Of a stretch of DNA of 64,000 nucleotides, positions 41,017-50,881 are shown in pieces (position 1 is the first letter of the stretch; the number at the start of each line of letters is the position of its first letter). The notes beneath the pieces are model-generated. The model did no database searches, had not been told where the DNA came from, and was given only the letters and a program-made list of their open reading frames with translations. The stretch covers positions 1 to 64,000 of the forward strand of contig CAJUDM010000004.1 in the NCBI GenBank assembly GCA_910584915.1, in the 5' to 3' direction. The position numbers and the translations under genes are program-made. This DNA is from an uncultured Lachnospiraceae bacterium (GTDB lineage Bacteria; Bacillota; Clostridia; Lachnospirales; Lachnospiraceae).

Positions 41017-42018
41017 ATGGCAGAATATCTTGTTGATATAAAAAATGAACGGCTTTCTTTCTTTACGCCTGCGGGAGAAGTGAAGGCATTGAACGATGTC
41101 TCCATCCATCTGGGAGAGGGAGAGGTGCTGGGCATCGTGGGGGAGAGCGGCTCCGGCAAATCCGTTACCGCGTACTCTCTGATGGGGCTGACGGCGCATC
41201 CCGGAAAGCTGCTGGGCGGCAATCTCAACTTTAATGGACATCAGATTGAAAATATGACGGAGAAGGAGATGCGTAAGATCCGCGGTAATGAGATATCCAT
41301 TATCTTTCAGGATCCTATGACAAGCCTGAATCCGGTTTATACGGTGGGCAATCAGATCATAGAAGTGATCCGCCTTCACACGGATAAGACAAAGCAGGAG
41401 GCAAAGGACCGCGCGAAGGAACTGCTCGAGCTGGTTGGCATCAATGAGCCCGAGAAGCGTCTGAAACAGTATCCTCACGAATTGTCCGGCGGTATGCGGC
41501 AGCGTGTGATGATCGCCATCGCGCTCGCCTGCGAACCGAAGCTCCTGATCGCGGATGAGCCGACGACGGCGCTTGATGTGACGATCCAGGCGCAGATCCT
41601 GGAACTGATGATGGAACTGAAAGACAAGCTCGGCATGGCTATCATTATGATCACCCACGACCTGGGCGTGGTGGCGAGCATGTGCGAGAAGATCGCGGTC
41701 ATGTACGCCGGAAAGATCGTGGAGTACGGTACGGCTGACGATATTTTCTACCATCCGAAGCATCAGTACACAAAGGGACTGATCCGTTCCATTCCGAGGC
41801 TGGATACAAAAGAACATGAGCGGCTCGTCCCCATCGAGGGAACGCCTGTGGATATGCTGAACCCGCCGAAGGGCTGTCCTTTCGCGCCGAGATGTGATGA
41901 GGCGATGAAGATCTGTCTGAGCCAGATGCCGCCTGTCACAGAGTTTGGCGAGGTGCATTATACCCAGTGCTGGCTGAACCAGAAAGAAGAAATGGAGAAA
42001 GGAGCATCCCATGAGTGA
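41017..42018 (+). CDS. oppD: Oligopeptide ABC transporter ATPase OppD
   Basis: This 333-residue ATPase has Walker A GESGSGKS, signature LSGGMRQRVMIA, Walker B LLIADEPTTALD, and the OppD C-terminal cysteine motif (CPFAPRCDEAMKIC...CW) that in the family may bind a cluster. It overlaps oppF by 8 bp. Confidence 0.95.
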   Translation: MAEYLVDIKNERLSFFTPAGEVKALNDVSIHLGEGEVLGIVGESGSGKSVTAYSLMGLTAHPGKLLGGNLNFNGHQIENMTEKEMRKIRGNEISIIFQDPMTSLNPVYTVGNQIIEVIRLHTDKTKQEAKDRAKELLELVGINEPEKRLKQYPHELSGGMRQRVMIAIALACEPKLLIADEPTTALDVTIQAQILELMMELKDKLGMAIIMITHDLGVVASMCEKIAVMYAGKIVEYGTADDIFYHPKHQYTKGLIRSIPRLDTKEHERLVPIEGTPVDMLNPPKGCPFAPRCDEAMKICLSQMPPVTEFGEVHYTQCWLNQKEEMEKGASHE

Positions 42019-43000
42019 ACATTTTATTGAAGTAGAGCATCTTCGGCAGTATTTTCCGGCGGGCGGTTTCGGCAGCAGGAAAAAATATGTGCGCGCGGTG
42101 GATGACGTCTCCTTTTTTATCAATAAGGGGGAAACCCTCGGCCTGGTAGGAGAATCCGGCTGCGGAAAGACGACGACAGGGCGCACGATGCTGCGGCTCT
42201 ACGATCCCACAGGCGGAAAATTTACCTTTGACGGTGAGACGGTCTTTGATGTGGATCAGAAGGAATTTCCGAATATGCTGCCCTTCCGGAAACGGATGCA
42301 GATCGTGTTCCAGGACCCTTACGCCAGCCTTGATCCCCGTATGACGGTGGGCGATATCGTGGGTGAGGCGATCGATGTCCACAAGCTCGCGAAAGATGAG
42401 AAAGAGCGCTACGACATGATCATCCATATGCTGGAGAGAGTGGGGCTCAACTCCGAACATGCGAACCGCTATCCCCATGAGTTTTCCGGCGGACAGAGGC
42501 AGCGTGTCGGCATTGCGAGAGCGCTTGCGGTCAATCCGGAATTTATTGTCTGCGATGAACCGATCTCGGCGCTGGATGTATCGATCCAGGCGCAGGTGAT
42601 CAATATGTTCGAAGATTTGCAGGAACAGATGGGGCTGACATACCTGTTTATCGCCCATGACCTCTCCGCTGTAAAACATATATCGAACCGTATCGGTGTG
42701 ATGTATCTGGGCAGGATGGTGGAGCTTGCGGACAGCTACAAGCTGATCGACAGGCCGCTCCACCCTTACACAAAGAGCCTGATCTCGGCTATTCCGATCG
42801 CTGATCCGAAGCAGGCGAGAAAGAGCAACCGTATTGTTCTGGAGGGCGATGTGCCGAGTCCGTTAAATCCGCCTTCCGGCTGTACGTTCCGGACCAGATG
42901 CCCTTATGCCACCCCAGAGTGCGCGGAGAAGGTGCCGGAGTGGAAAGAAATCGAGAAAGATCATTATGCGGCTTGTCATAATATAGACAAAATAAACTGA
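42011..43000 (+). CDS. oppF: Oligopeptide ABC transporter ATPase OppF
   Basis: This 329-residue ATPase has Walker A GESGCGKTT, signature FSGGQRQRVGIARA, Walker B FIVCDEPISALD and the C-terminal motif CTFRTRCPYATPEC. It forms the heterodimeric motor with OppD. Confidence 0.95.
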   Translation: MSEHFIEVEHLRQYFPAGGFGSRKKYVRAVDDVSFFINKGETLGLVGESGCGKTTTGRTMLRLYDPTGGKFTFDGETVFDVDQKEFPNMLPFRKRMQIVFQDPYASLDPRMTVGDIVGEAIDVHKLAKDEKERYDMIIHMLERVGLNSEHANRYPHEFSGGQRQRVGIARALAVNPEFIVCDEPISALDVSIQAQVINMFEDLQEQMGLTYLFIAHDLSAVKHISNRIGVMYLGRMVELADSYKLIDRPLHPYTKSLISAIPIADPKQARKSNRIVLEGDVPSPLNPPSGCTFRTRCPYATPECAEKVPEWKEIEKDHYAACHNIDKIN

Positions 43001-43086
43001 AAAACAGGATTGACAAACGCAGTGAAATATGGTACCACTGAAAAGTGATACACTTTTTTAATAATAAATAATAAGGAGGAAACATT
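43001..43086 (+). promoter_or_regulatory. Gap before oppA with a possible internal promoter
   Basis: A perfect TTGACA near 43011 has only a poor -10 match (TACCAC) after 17 bp. CACT-GAAA-AGTG forms a small hairpin. This may allow extra expression of the binding protein relative to the upstream genes. Confidence 0.3.
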
Positions 43087-44790
43087 ATGAAAAAAAGAGT
43101 AGCAGCTCTTTTTCTGGCAGCAGTTATGGTTGTCAGCGTGACGGCATGTGGCAATTCTTCAACTGAAGAACCCGCGGCACCGAGCGAGAGCGCCGGTGAG
43201 ACAGCAGAATCCGGCGATGATACTGCAGCAGAATCTGACGGGGGGGCAGCTTCCACAGGTGAGAAGGTTCTTTCCGTACAGATCGGACCTAACCCTGAGA
43301 CACTGGATCCCGCACTGAACAGCGCGGTTGACGGCGGTAACATGATCTTACACACTTTTGAGTGTCTTCTGACAGTTGACGAGGAGGGCAAACTTGCTCC
43401 CGGACAGGCTGAGAGCTGGGAAGTATCCGAGGATGGCCTGACATGGACATTCCATCTGAGAGACGGCCTGAAATGGTCCGACGGTTCCGACCTGACAGCA
43501 AACGATTTTGTATACAGCTGGCAGCGTGTCTGCGATCCCAACGTGGCAGCTCCCTATGCAGAGACAGTTCTCAGCATGGTAGAGGGTTATGAGGATGCTA
43601 TCGCAGGCGATATCACAAAGCTGAACGTGGTGGCGGTAGATGATTCCACACTGGAAGTACATCTGACATCTGCATGTTCCTACTTCGGTTCCCTGGCGGC
43701 ATTCGCTACCTTGAGCCCTGTACAGCAGGCGACAGTAGAGGCGAACGGCGATGCGTGGGCAGTAGATGCAGACACTTATGTCTGCAACGGTTCTTTCTAC
43801 ATTTCCGAGTGGGTTCCCGGTTCTTATATTATGTGCACAAAGAACCCCAACTACTGGAATGCGGACGCTATTAAACTGGATGCGATCAAGTTTAACCTGA
43901 TCGAGGATGCTAACGCTTCCTACAGCGCATACCAGACAGGCGAAGTTCTGTTCATCAAGGACGTTCCGACAGAGGAGATCCCTTCCCTGGAAGGCAATCC
44001 TGAGTTTTATGTTGATCCGATCATCGGAACTTACTACCTGAGCTTAAATACACAGAAAGCTCCTTTTGACGACGCTAACGTTCGTAAAGCGTTAAGCCTT
44101 GCGATCGACCGCGAATATGTGGCGAATACCCTGATGCAGGGAACTTATTCCCCGGCGTCCAACTTCATGGGTCCGGGCTGGATCGATACGGACGGATCTG
44201 AGTTTATTGACAATGCAAACGGCGGACAGCCCTATATTGATACGGCAAACTACGAGGCAAATCTGGAGGAGGCGAAGAAGCTCCTTGCGGACGCAGGTTA
44301 TCCTGACGGCGAAGGTTTCCCGGCTATCACCTACAGCACCAACGATGCAGGTTACCACAAAGTGGTTGCTGAGTATCTGCAGCAGGCGTGGGCTGAGCTT
44401 GGTATCACGCTCGACGTAGATATCGTTGAGTGGGCAAGCTTCACACCGATGAGACGTAACGGCGACTACGAAGCATCCCGTAACGGCTGGGTGGGCGACT
44501 ACTCCGATCCTTCCAACATGCTGGATCTGCTGTACTCCACAAACGGCAACAACGACGGTAAGTTCAACAATGCAGAGTACGATGCGGCTATGGATGTTTC
44601 CAGAACAACTCTGGATGCTGCGGAGCGTTCCGAGGCACTGCACAAAGCGGAGGATATCCTGATGGATCAGGCGGCATGTATCCCTGTTGCTTACTACAAT
44701 GACTTCTGGCTGCAGAGCGATAAGATCACAGGTATGTGGCATTCCGCATATGGCTACTGGTACTTCATGTACGCTGATATTACAGAATAA
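43087..44790 (+). CDS. oppA: Oligopeptide-binding lipoprotein OppA
   Basis: This 567-residue substrate-binding protein of the SBP_bac_5 family has a signal peptide with lipobox SVTAC (C21), an acidic Ser/Glu linker and the family hallmark NPETLDPALNSAVDGG. The pattern FHLRDGLKWSDGSDLTANDFVYSWQR follows. Codon choice is more uniform than in neighbouring genes, consistent with high expression. AAGGAGG precedes the ATG. Confidence 0.95.
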   Translation: MKKRVAALFLAAVMVVSVTACGNSSTEEPAAPSESAGETAESGDDTAAESDGGAASTGEKVLSVQIGPNPETLDPALNSAVDGGNMILHTFECLLTVDEEGKLAPGQAESWEVSEDGLTWTFHLRDGLKWSDGSDLTANDFVYSWQRVCDPNVAAPYAETVLSMVEGYEDAIAGDITKLNVVAVDDSTLEVHLTSACSYFGSLAAFATLSPVQQATVEANGDAWAVDADTYVCNGSFYISEWVPGSYIMCTKNPNYWNADAIKLDAIKFNLIEDANASYSAYQTGEVLFIKDVPTEEIPSLEGNPEFYVDPIIGTYYLSLNTQKAPFDDANVRKALSLAIDREYVANTLMQGTYSPASNFMGPGWIDTDGSEFIDNANGGQPYIDTANYEANLEEAKKLLADAGYPDGEGFPAITYSTNDAGYHKVVAEYLQQAWAELGITLDVDIVEWASFTPMRRNGDYEASRNGWVGDYSDPSNMLDLLYSTNGNNDGKFNNAEYDAAMDVSRTTLDAAERSEALHKAEDILMDQAACIPVAYYNDFWLQSDKITGMWHSAYGYWYFMYADITE

Positions 44791-44791
44791 A

Positions 44792-44852
44792 GTAAAAATT
44801 TATCGAAGATAAATTTTTACGCTATCGCCCATTTCGAACAGAAATGGGCGAT
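44792..44852 (+). terminator. Double hairpin after oppA
   Basis: A perfect 13-bp AT-rich stem (GTAAAAATTTATC, 44792-44804, with 44808-44820) begins right at the stop codon. It is followed by a perfect 12-bp stem ATCGCCCATTTC / GAAATGGGCGAT (44824-44852) and a TTC-rich tail. The second stem is the likely terminator and the first may stabilise the mRNA end. Confidence 0.7.
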
Positions 44853-45155
44853 TTCATGTTATACTGCTTAATATTTTGAAACATAAGGAGCAGCCTGCTT
44901 ATCTGATAGTATACAAAAACAATTTTAGTTCATACCCATATTTGCACAGGCGGATCGATTGTATAAAATGTATAAATTTTATTCTAATTTTTATGATTTT
45001 TGCATAATTGCCATATAATCAATTATGTGCTATGATAAAAACAAGATAAGTTCCAGTGTAAAAATGTGATAGGACAAAATCTTACTTCTAGTAGGATTCT
45101 GTCCTTTTTTGTGTTTTAAAATGGACTATCACAATAATATTAAAGGAAAAAAAGG
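44853..45155 (+). promoter_or_regulatory. Leader of the nucleoside hydrolase operon: promoter, palindrome, terminator
   Basis: A TATAAT at 45014-45019 has a weak TTATGA 17 bp upstream. It is framed by the perfect inverted repeat CATAATTG (45003-45010) / CAATTATG (45020-45027). About 45 nt downstream an intrinsic terminator (45071-45110) precedes the gene at 45156. No open reading frame of note lies in between. The rest of the region is AT-rich and featureless. Confidence 0.5.
45071..45110 (+). terminator. Intrinsic terminator / possible attenuator before nucleoside hydrolase
   Basis: AGGACAAAATC and GGATTCTGTCCT pair, with an A-T rich loop, and are followed by TTTTTTG. If the promoter at 45014 is real, this sits in the 5' leader and would act as an attenuator. 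Confidence 0.7.
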
Positions 45156-46097
45156 ATGAAGCCAAAAGATTTGAACTACATTCACCGTCTGCAGAAACCT
45201 GCATCAGCTGTCGATGTGGTCATTGACACAGACGCTTACAATCAGGTAGACGATCTGTATGCTTTAGCGTATCTGCTGCTTTCGGATGAAAAACTGAAAT
45301 TGAGAGGTATATTTGCCGCACCGTTTTACAGTCCGCCCAGTATGGGAAGGATACGTCAGAACAGCTCTCCGGCGGAAGGGATGCATCAGAGTTATGATGC
45401 TATTATGGAACTGCTGAATGTGATGAAGAGGGAGGATCTGAAGGAGATCGCCTTTCACGGCTCAGAAAAAAATTTGAAGGATGAGGTTACCCCGGTGGAT
45501 TCCGATGCCGCGCGGGAACTGGTCCGTCTGGCAAGGGAATACACTCCTGAGAGGCCGCTCTACGTGATTGCCATAGCCGCCCTCACGGATATCGCATCCG
45601 CCATTTTGATGGATGAGTCTATTGTAGACAGGATTGTAGTGGTGTGGCTGGGCGGGCACGGCCTGGACTGGCTCACCTGTACGGATTTTAATGCGTCACA
45701 GGATATTGCAGCAGCCCGTGTGCTGTTTGGTTGCGGCGCGGCGGTGGTGCAGCTTCCGCTGAACGGGGTTGTGGCTGAATTCCGTATTTCCAGGATTGAA
45801 CTGGAATATTACCTGAAGGGCAAAAACAATCTCTGCGATTACCTTTTGGATTGTTCTCTGGATATCATGAAGGACGCGCCCATATACAACTGGTCCAAAC
45901 CCTTGTGGGATGTGGCGGTTGTCGCCTGGCTGTTAGATCCGGAGTTCATGGAAGACCGCTATGAACACAGGCCGGTTTTTGAGTATGACCTCCATTATGG
46001 CATAGATCACAACAGACATTTTATCAAATATGTATATCATATCAACCGGGACATTTTATTTGAGGATATGTTCCGCAAATTTATTACAAAAGCCTGA
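45156..46097 (+). CDS. Inosine-uridine-type nucleoside hydrolase
   Basis: This 313-residue N-ribohydrolase has the calcium-binding signature DTDAYNQVDD (D24, D26, D32, D33), a variant of DTDPGxDD, and the C-terminal WDVAVVAWLLDPEF. Family members split nucleosides into base and ribose. It lies directly upstream of a sugar-type ABC importer (45 bp gap), so the imported substrate may be a nucleoside or riboside. AAAGGAAAAAAAGG precedes the ATG. Confidence 0.85.
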   Translation: MKPKDLNYIHRLQKPASAVDVVIDTDAYNQVDDLYALAYLLLSDEKLKLRGIFAAPFYSPPSMGRIRQNSSPAEGMHQSYDAIMELLNVMKREDLKEIAFHGSEKNLKDEVTPVDSDAARELVRLAREYTPERPLYVIAIAALTDIASAILMDESIVDRIVVVWLGGHGLDWLTCTDFNASQDIAAARVLFGCGAAVVQLPLNGVVAEFRISRIELEYYLKGKNNLCDYLLDCSLDIMKDAPIYNWSKPLWDVAVVAWLLDPEFMEDRYEHRPVFEYDLHYGIDHNRHFIKYVYHINRDILFEDMFRKFITKA

Positions 46098-46142
46098 TAA
46101 TCAGCAAAGCTGATATAAAAAAATAACAAAGGAGGATGTTTT

Positions 46143-47486
46143 ATGAAATTAAGAAGATTATTATCAGGACTGCTTATGGCAGCAATGTGCATGAGCCTGA
46201 CGGCGTGCGGAAACGAAGCGGAAGTTGCGGAGGATACGGATTCCGAAGTATCAGAAGAAAGTGCGGGAGAGGAGGGAGGTGGGGAAACGGTTATCCACCT
46301 GATGATGAGCAATTCTCAGGAGATAGGCGTAAGTGCCGCTGTTGAGGCTTTCAATGAGGCATACGCAGGAGAGATCAGATGCGAGGCGGATTATATTTCT
46401 TTTAATGATGTGTTTGAGACGCTGGAAGTTCTTATGAGCAACCAGTCCACAGAGTATGATATCTTTGCGGCGGACGGACCCAATGTATCTGCCTATGTGA
46501 ACCGCGGATATCTGCAGCCGCTGAATGAATGGATAAGTGATGATGAGATTGCCATGTTTACGGATTCCATGATCACGGAGGGAACTGTGGACGGACAGTT
46601 TTACGGTGCGCCGATGGGGGATTCTTCTCTTGTGATGTACTATAACACCAAACTGCTGGAAGAAGCCGGAATCGAGATTGATTTTGACGCTGTCACCCCG
46701 GATAACCGCCTGACCTGGGAAGAACTTGTGGGGTATGCCGAGCAGGCTCTCTCCGTGCTGGACCCGGATGGAAACAACGGTATCTACGGCATTGAGTTCC
46801 AGCAGGTGGGGCGTGTTTATCAGATGAATGTGCTGGCAAATTCCCTCGGGGGGGCACAGATCAGCGAGAACGGCCTCAGCGTGGACGGCGTCATCAACAC
46901 GGATCCCTGGTACGAAGCGCTGGAATTTTATCAGACAAATGTTGAAAACGGCATTTTTACAAGGGGCATCGGTGCGACAGATACTTCCAATTATTTCCAG
47001 TCCGGAAAAATACTGTTCTACCTCGGGACAACCGCCCTTCCGGCAACTTTTGAAAAGAATGGGTTTGTGGATTACGGCTACACCTATGTTCCCTGCTTTG
47101 AGGGACATGAGAGTGATGTGAGGACTTCCTGCGGAAGCTGGACGATCGGTATGAACGTGTATTCTGAAAAGCAGGAAGCAGCCGCAGAATTCATCAAGTA
47201 TCTGACACTCTATGACGGTGCCGATGTATACATTGACGCATCCGGTATGGTGCCGGCGCTGAGCAGACAGTTTACAGATGAATTAAAAGCGGAGAAACCC
47301 TTCATGGAGATGGCGGAATATGAGGCTTTGAATACCTCTCTTGTAAGGGCGGTCACTCCTGCCTATAATGAGTACAACACAGCGATGGACGCTATGTGGG
47401 ACAATGTCAGGAATGGCGCGGATATCAAAGAATCTGTTGACAACTGTATTGCCGAACTTACGACGGCTTTCAAGGAGTACGAATAA
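46143..47486 (+). CDS. Extracellular solute-binding lipoprotein (CUT1 sugar-type)
   Basis: This 447-residue family 1 extracellular binding protein has a signal peptide with lipobox LTAC (C22) and an acidic linker. It then shows the family motifs EYDIFAADGPNVSAYVNRGYLQPL and TWEELVGYAEQALSVLDPDGNNG. It is the first component of an ABC importer with the two permeases downstream. AAAGGAGG precedes the ATG. Confidence 0.9.
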   Translation: MKLRRLLSGLLMAAMCMSLTACGNEAEVAEDTDSEVSEESAGEEGGGETVIHLMMSNSQEIGVSAAVEAFNEAYAGEIRCEADYISFNDVFETLEVLMSNQSTEYDIFAADGPNVSAYVNRGYLQPLNEWISDDEIAMFTDSMITEGTVDGQFYGAPMGDSSLVMYYNTKLLEEAGIEIDFDAVTPDNRLTWEELVGYAEQALSVLDPDGNNGIYGIEFQQVGRVYQMNVLANSLGGAQISENGLSVDGVINTDPWYEALEFYQTNVENGIFTRGIGATDTSNYFQSGKILFYLGTTALPATFEKNGFVDYGYTYVPCFEGHESDVRTSCGSWTIGMNVYSEKQEAAAEFIKYLTLYDGADVYIDASGMVPALSRQFTDELKAEKPFMEMAEYEALNTSLVRAVTPAYNEYNTAMDAMWDNVRNGADIKESVDNCIAELTTAFKEYE

Positions 47487-47564
47487 AGTATAAGGAGAGA
47501 GGGCTGCATCGGAACAGATCAATGAGATGGTGCAGCCGTCTTATTATAAGGAGATAAAAGAAAA

Positions 47565-48449
47565 GTGGCTATGAAATCCAATTCCAAAAAACTGAATGGA
47601 AGCTCTGCGCTCAGAAGGATGGCGCCTTATCTGATGCTGGTGCCGGCGCTGGTTGTCATTTTTATATTCAAACTGTTTCCGATGGTGTCTGTTATAGGGG
47701 AATCCTTTATGCGCGACGGCGAGTTTACTTTCCGCACCTATGAGATCCTGTTTGGGGACAGGACTTTCTGGCAGGCACTCTGGACAACGTTAAAGATGAA
47801 CCTGGTCATGATACCGTTGCAGATCGTTTTATCTTTTATTCTTGCCCTGCTGGTAAATAATGTGATCAAAGGGATCGGCATCTTCAGAAGTATTTACTAT
47901 CTGCCGGTCACCATGGCAATCTCTGTCGCGGCGATCACGTGGGATCTGATGGCGAACTATAACAGCGGCGTTTTTAACAGTATTATTTCCTTTTTGGGGT
48001 TTGAGAAGCAGGGACTGTTTACAGATGCCGGGCAGGCATTATGGTTTATTGTGATCATGGCGACCTGGAAGGGATGCGGTATGTGGATGATGTATATCCT
48101 GGCAGGCCTCAAAGGGGTGGATACTTCTATCTATGAATCTGCAAAGCTGGATGGAGCTGGATATTTCCGCACATTGTTCAGTATTACGCTCCCGCTGATC
48201 AAGAGGACAATGCTGTTTGTCGTGGTAGCAAATACCTCTGCCAATATGCTGTTGTTTGCACCGATGAAACTGATCACGGAAGGCGGGCCTCAGAACAGCA
48301 CTAATGTGCTGATGTATGAAATTTACAAGTCGGCATTTCGAAACGGCAATGCTTCCCGCGCGGGCGCCATTACATCCATCCTGCTGCTGATCGTTCTGGC
48401 GGTTGTCGTGATACAGTTCCGAATGTTGAATGAAAAAGATAATGATTAG
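47565..48449 (+). CDS. CUT1 ABC importer permease (MalF/UgpA-like)
   Basis: This 294-residue permease has six transmembrane helices and the EAA loop ESAKLDGAGYFRTLF...TLP that contacts the ATPase. GTG 47565 lies 11 bp after AAGGAG; ATG 47571 two codons later is the alternative start. It pairs with the permease that follows by 14 bp. Confidence 0.9.
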   Translation: MAMKSNSKKLNGSSALRRMAPYLMLVPALVVIFIFKLFPMVSVIGESFMRDGEFTFRTYEILFGDRTFWQALWTTLKMNLVMIPLQIVLSFILALLVNNVIKGIGIFRSIYYLPVTMAISVAAITWDLMANYNSGVFNSIISFLGFEKQGLFTDAGQALWFIVIMATWKGCGMWMMYILAGLKGVDTSIYESAKLDGAGYFRTLFSITLPLIKRTMLFVVVANTSANMLLFAPMKLITEGGPQNSTNVLMYEIYKSAFRNGNASRAGAITSILLLIVLAVVVIQFRMLNEKDND

Positions 48450-48463
48450 GGGGAACAGGGCTT

Positions 48464-49306
48464 ATGCATAAATATGATAGATTGAAAAAAGTACAGTTAT
48501 ATATTGTTCTGGCATGTATTGCTGTTGTCGCAGTATTTCCGTTTTTCTATATACTGATGGCGTCTTTTCGGACAAATATGGAGATATTCGAGTATGCGCT
48601 TCCGTTTACCTGGAAGACACTGATTCCCCAGGAATGGACTTTTCACAATTATACTGCTATTTTTCAGGAATTTAACTATGGCCTGGCTCTTAAGAATACC
48701 CTGATCGTAGTGGCTGTTTTGGTGCCTTTTGTGCTGACCATATCAGCGCTCGGCGGGTTTGTCTTTGCGTTTTTTGATTTTAAGGGAAAGAGAGTACTGT
48801 TTTCCCTGTGTCTGATCTCTTTTATGATTCCAACGGATGCGATCGCACTGCCGCTGTATGACCTGGTTTCCGATATGAAGCTGGTAAATACGTATTGGGG
48901 CATGATCTTTCCGAGCGCGGCGAGCGGGCTGGCAATGTTTTTATTCACTCAGTTCTTTAAGGAGATCCCGAAGAGCCTGCTGGAAGCGGCGCGCATCGAC
49001 GGCGCAAACTGGCTGCAGATATTTGGGCGCATTGTACTGCCGCTGTCTGTCCCGGTTACTATTACAGCCGGCCTGATGGTGTTTGTGAATGAGTGGAATA
49101 ATTTCTTCTGGCCTCTGTTAGCTGCAAGAAAGGAGGAGATACGCACTCTTCAGGTTGCACTGTCCTATTTCTCCGATGAGAATGAGGTATTCTTCAGCTA
49201 TATTTTTGCGGGAGCTGCCATATCCGCTATTGTGCCGGTACTTTTGTTCCTGCCGCTTCAGAAATACTTTGTACAGGGAATCTCCAGCAGCGGCGTAAAG
49301 GGATGA
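48464..49306 (+). CDS. CUT1 ABC importer permease (MalG/UgpE-like)
   Basis: This 280-residue permease has six transmembrane helices and the EAA loop EAARIDGANWLQIFGRIVLP, ending in QGISSSGVKG as is usual in this family. No ATP-binding gene follows; the transporter must use a shared ATPase (MsmK/MsmX-type) encoded elsewhere. Confidence 0.92.
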   Translation: MHKYDRLKKVQLYIVLACIAVVAVFPFFYILMASFRTNMEIFEYALPFTWKTLIPQEWTFHNYTAIFQEFNYGLALKNTLIVVAVLVPFVLTISALGGFVFAFFDFKGKRVLFSLCLISFMIPTDAIALPLYDLVSDMKLVNTYWGMIFPSAASGLAMFLFTQFFKEIPKSLLEAARIDGANWLQIFGRIVLPLSVPVTITAGLMVFVNEWNNFFWPLLAARKEEIRTLQVALSYFSDENEVFFSYIFAGAAISAIVPVLLFLPLQKYFVQGISSSGVKG

Positions 49307-49358
49307 TGCGGGCGTCCGCAGAAAAAAGATTTGATCGGAAAGGAAGAGGAGAAGATGC

Positions 49359-50831
49359 ATGCAGAATTTTTTAGCGCAGTTGAGTGAGGGAACAGAGATT
49401 TTGATGATCCTTTCCATTATTCTTTTTGCGGGATTTATCATGACAAGGCTGACCAACACTTTGAACCTCCCGAAGGTGAGCGGCTATATTCTCGCCGGAA
49501 TACTGATCGGTCCCTGCTGTCTGGATTATATTCCGGAAGATATCATAGGACACATGGGATTTATAAGTGACCTGGCATTGGCATTTATCGCTTTCGGGGT
49601 TGGCAAATTTTTTAAGAAAGAGGTATTGCTTCGAACCGGTAAAAAAATTATTATTATCACATTGTTTGAAGCATTAGCAGCGGGTATTCTGGTTACCCTG
49701 TTTGTAAAGCTGATTTTTGGGCTGGAGTGGGAATTCAGCCTGCTGCTTGGAGCGATCGCCACAGCGACGGCACCGGCGAGCACGATGATGACGATCAATC
49801 AGTACAAGGCCAAAGGAGAATTTGTGGATACACTGCTGCAGATCGTGGCACTGGATGATGTGGTCTGCCTGCTGGCGTTCAGTATTGTTTCCGCCATTGC
49901 CAGTGGAAAAGCGGCCGGAGGGGCGAGCATCGATGATATCGTATTCCCGCTGGTATATAATCTTCTCGCCATATTGCTGGGATTTTTCTGCGGCTATTTT
50001 TTGAGCCGGCTTTTGATACCGACCAGAAGCAAGGACAACCGCCTGATCCTGGTTATCGCCATGCTTCTCGGTATTTCCGGTATATGTGCGGCGGTCAATA
50101 TTTCACCGCTGCTCTCCTGCATGGTATTTGGCGCGGCATATATCAATCTGACGGAGGATAAAAAGCTGTTCCGGCAGATCAATAATTTCACACCGCCGAT
50201 CATGTCTATCTTTTTTATTGTATCCGGGATGAATCTGGATCTGCATGCACTGAAGACAGTGGGTATCATAGGGATCAGTTATTTTGCGGTGAGGATCGTC
50301 GGAAAATATGTCGGAACTTATGTGAGCTGCCTCGTGACAGATACAGCTCCCAGCATCCGCAATTATATGGGCCTGGCGTTGATCCCGCAGGCGGGGGTCG
50401 CCATCGGACTGGCATTTTTGGGACAGAGGATGCTTCCGAAGGAGACCGGCAGCCTGATGCTCGCCATTATTTTATCATCCTCTGTGTTGTATGAAATGAT
50501 AGGACCGGTCTGTGCCAAGCTGGCATTGGTATTTTCAGGGTGCATACCGTCGGAACATCTGCTGAAAACGGATTCTGAGACGGAGGAAAAACACGAAAAA
50601 TCGGAGGAGATACCGGAGGAAAAGGAGATACAGAAGGAAGCTGATCCTACAGACTACAGTGCAGGTGAGGAGAGTTTTGCTGAGATGGTTGCAGAAATGA
50701 ATGCCGGAGTGGATGAGAGGGATGACGATGATATTGAAAAGGTAATACCTGTTCCGGCGGAGAAGGAAAAGGATAAAGAGAAAGAGAAAAAGAAGAAAAA
50801 ACATCGGAAAATGGAGCGCAAGGGAGCCTGA
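49359..50831 (+). CDS. CPA2-family cation/proton antiporter (KefB/NapA-like)
   Basis: This 490-residue protein has about 12 transmembrane helices (1-385) with the Na+/H+ exchanger core features SGYILAGILIGP and TATAPASTMM. A long, highly charged C-terminal tail (about 410-490) is rich in Glu and then Lys, with no recognisable RCK domain. It likely exchanges Na+ or K+ for H+. It lies 50 bp after the CUT1 permease and 50 bp before glpP; a common transcript is possible but functionally unexplained. Confidence 0.85.
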   Translation: MQNFLAQLSEGTEILMILSIILFAGFIMTRLTNTLNLPKVSGYILAGILIGPCCLDYIPEDIIGHMGFISDLALAFIAFGVGKFFKKEVLLRTGKKIIIITLFEALAAGILVTLFVKLIFGLEWEFSLLLGAIATATAPASTMMTINQYKAKGEFVDTLLQIVALDDVVCLLAFSIVSAIASGKAAGGASIDDIVFPLVYNLLAILLGFFCGYFLSRLLIPTRSKDNRLILVIAMLLGISGICAAVNISPLLSCMVFGAAYINLTEDKKLFRQINNFTPPIMSIFFIVSGMNLDLHALKTVGIIGISYFAVRIVGKYVGTYVSCLVTDTAPSIRNYMGLALIPQAGVAIGLAFLGQRMLPKETGSLMLAIILSSSVLYEMIGPVCAKLALVFSGCIPSEHLLKTDSETEEKHEKSEEIPEEKEIQKEADPTDYSAGEESFAEMVAEMNAGVDERDDDDIEKVIPVPAEKEKDKEKEKKKKKHRKMERKGA

Positions 50832-50881
50832 AAACAGGATGAGTGCTGATCCTGCTGCAGAGAAAGTAAAGAGGTTGAGAA

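Noticed and set aside
40945..42186. Minus-strand open frame of 413 codons
   Set aside because: Antisense shadow of oppC/oppD; no ribosome binding site or family signal.
44990..45110. Purine or preQ1 riboswitch before the nucleoside hydrolase
   Set aside because: The conserved bases of these aptamers are not found; only palindrome and terminator can be supported.
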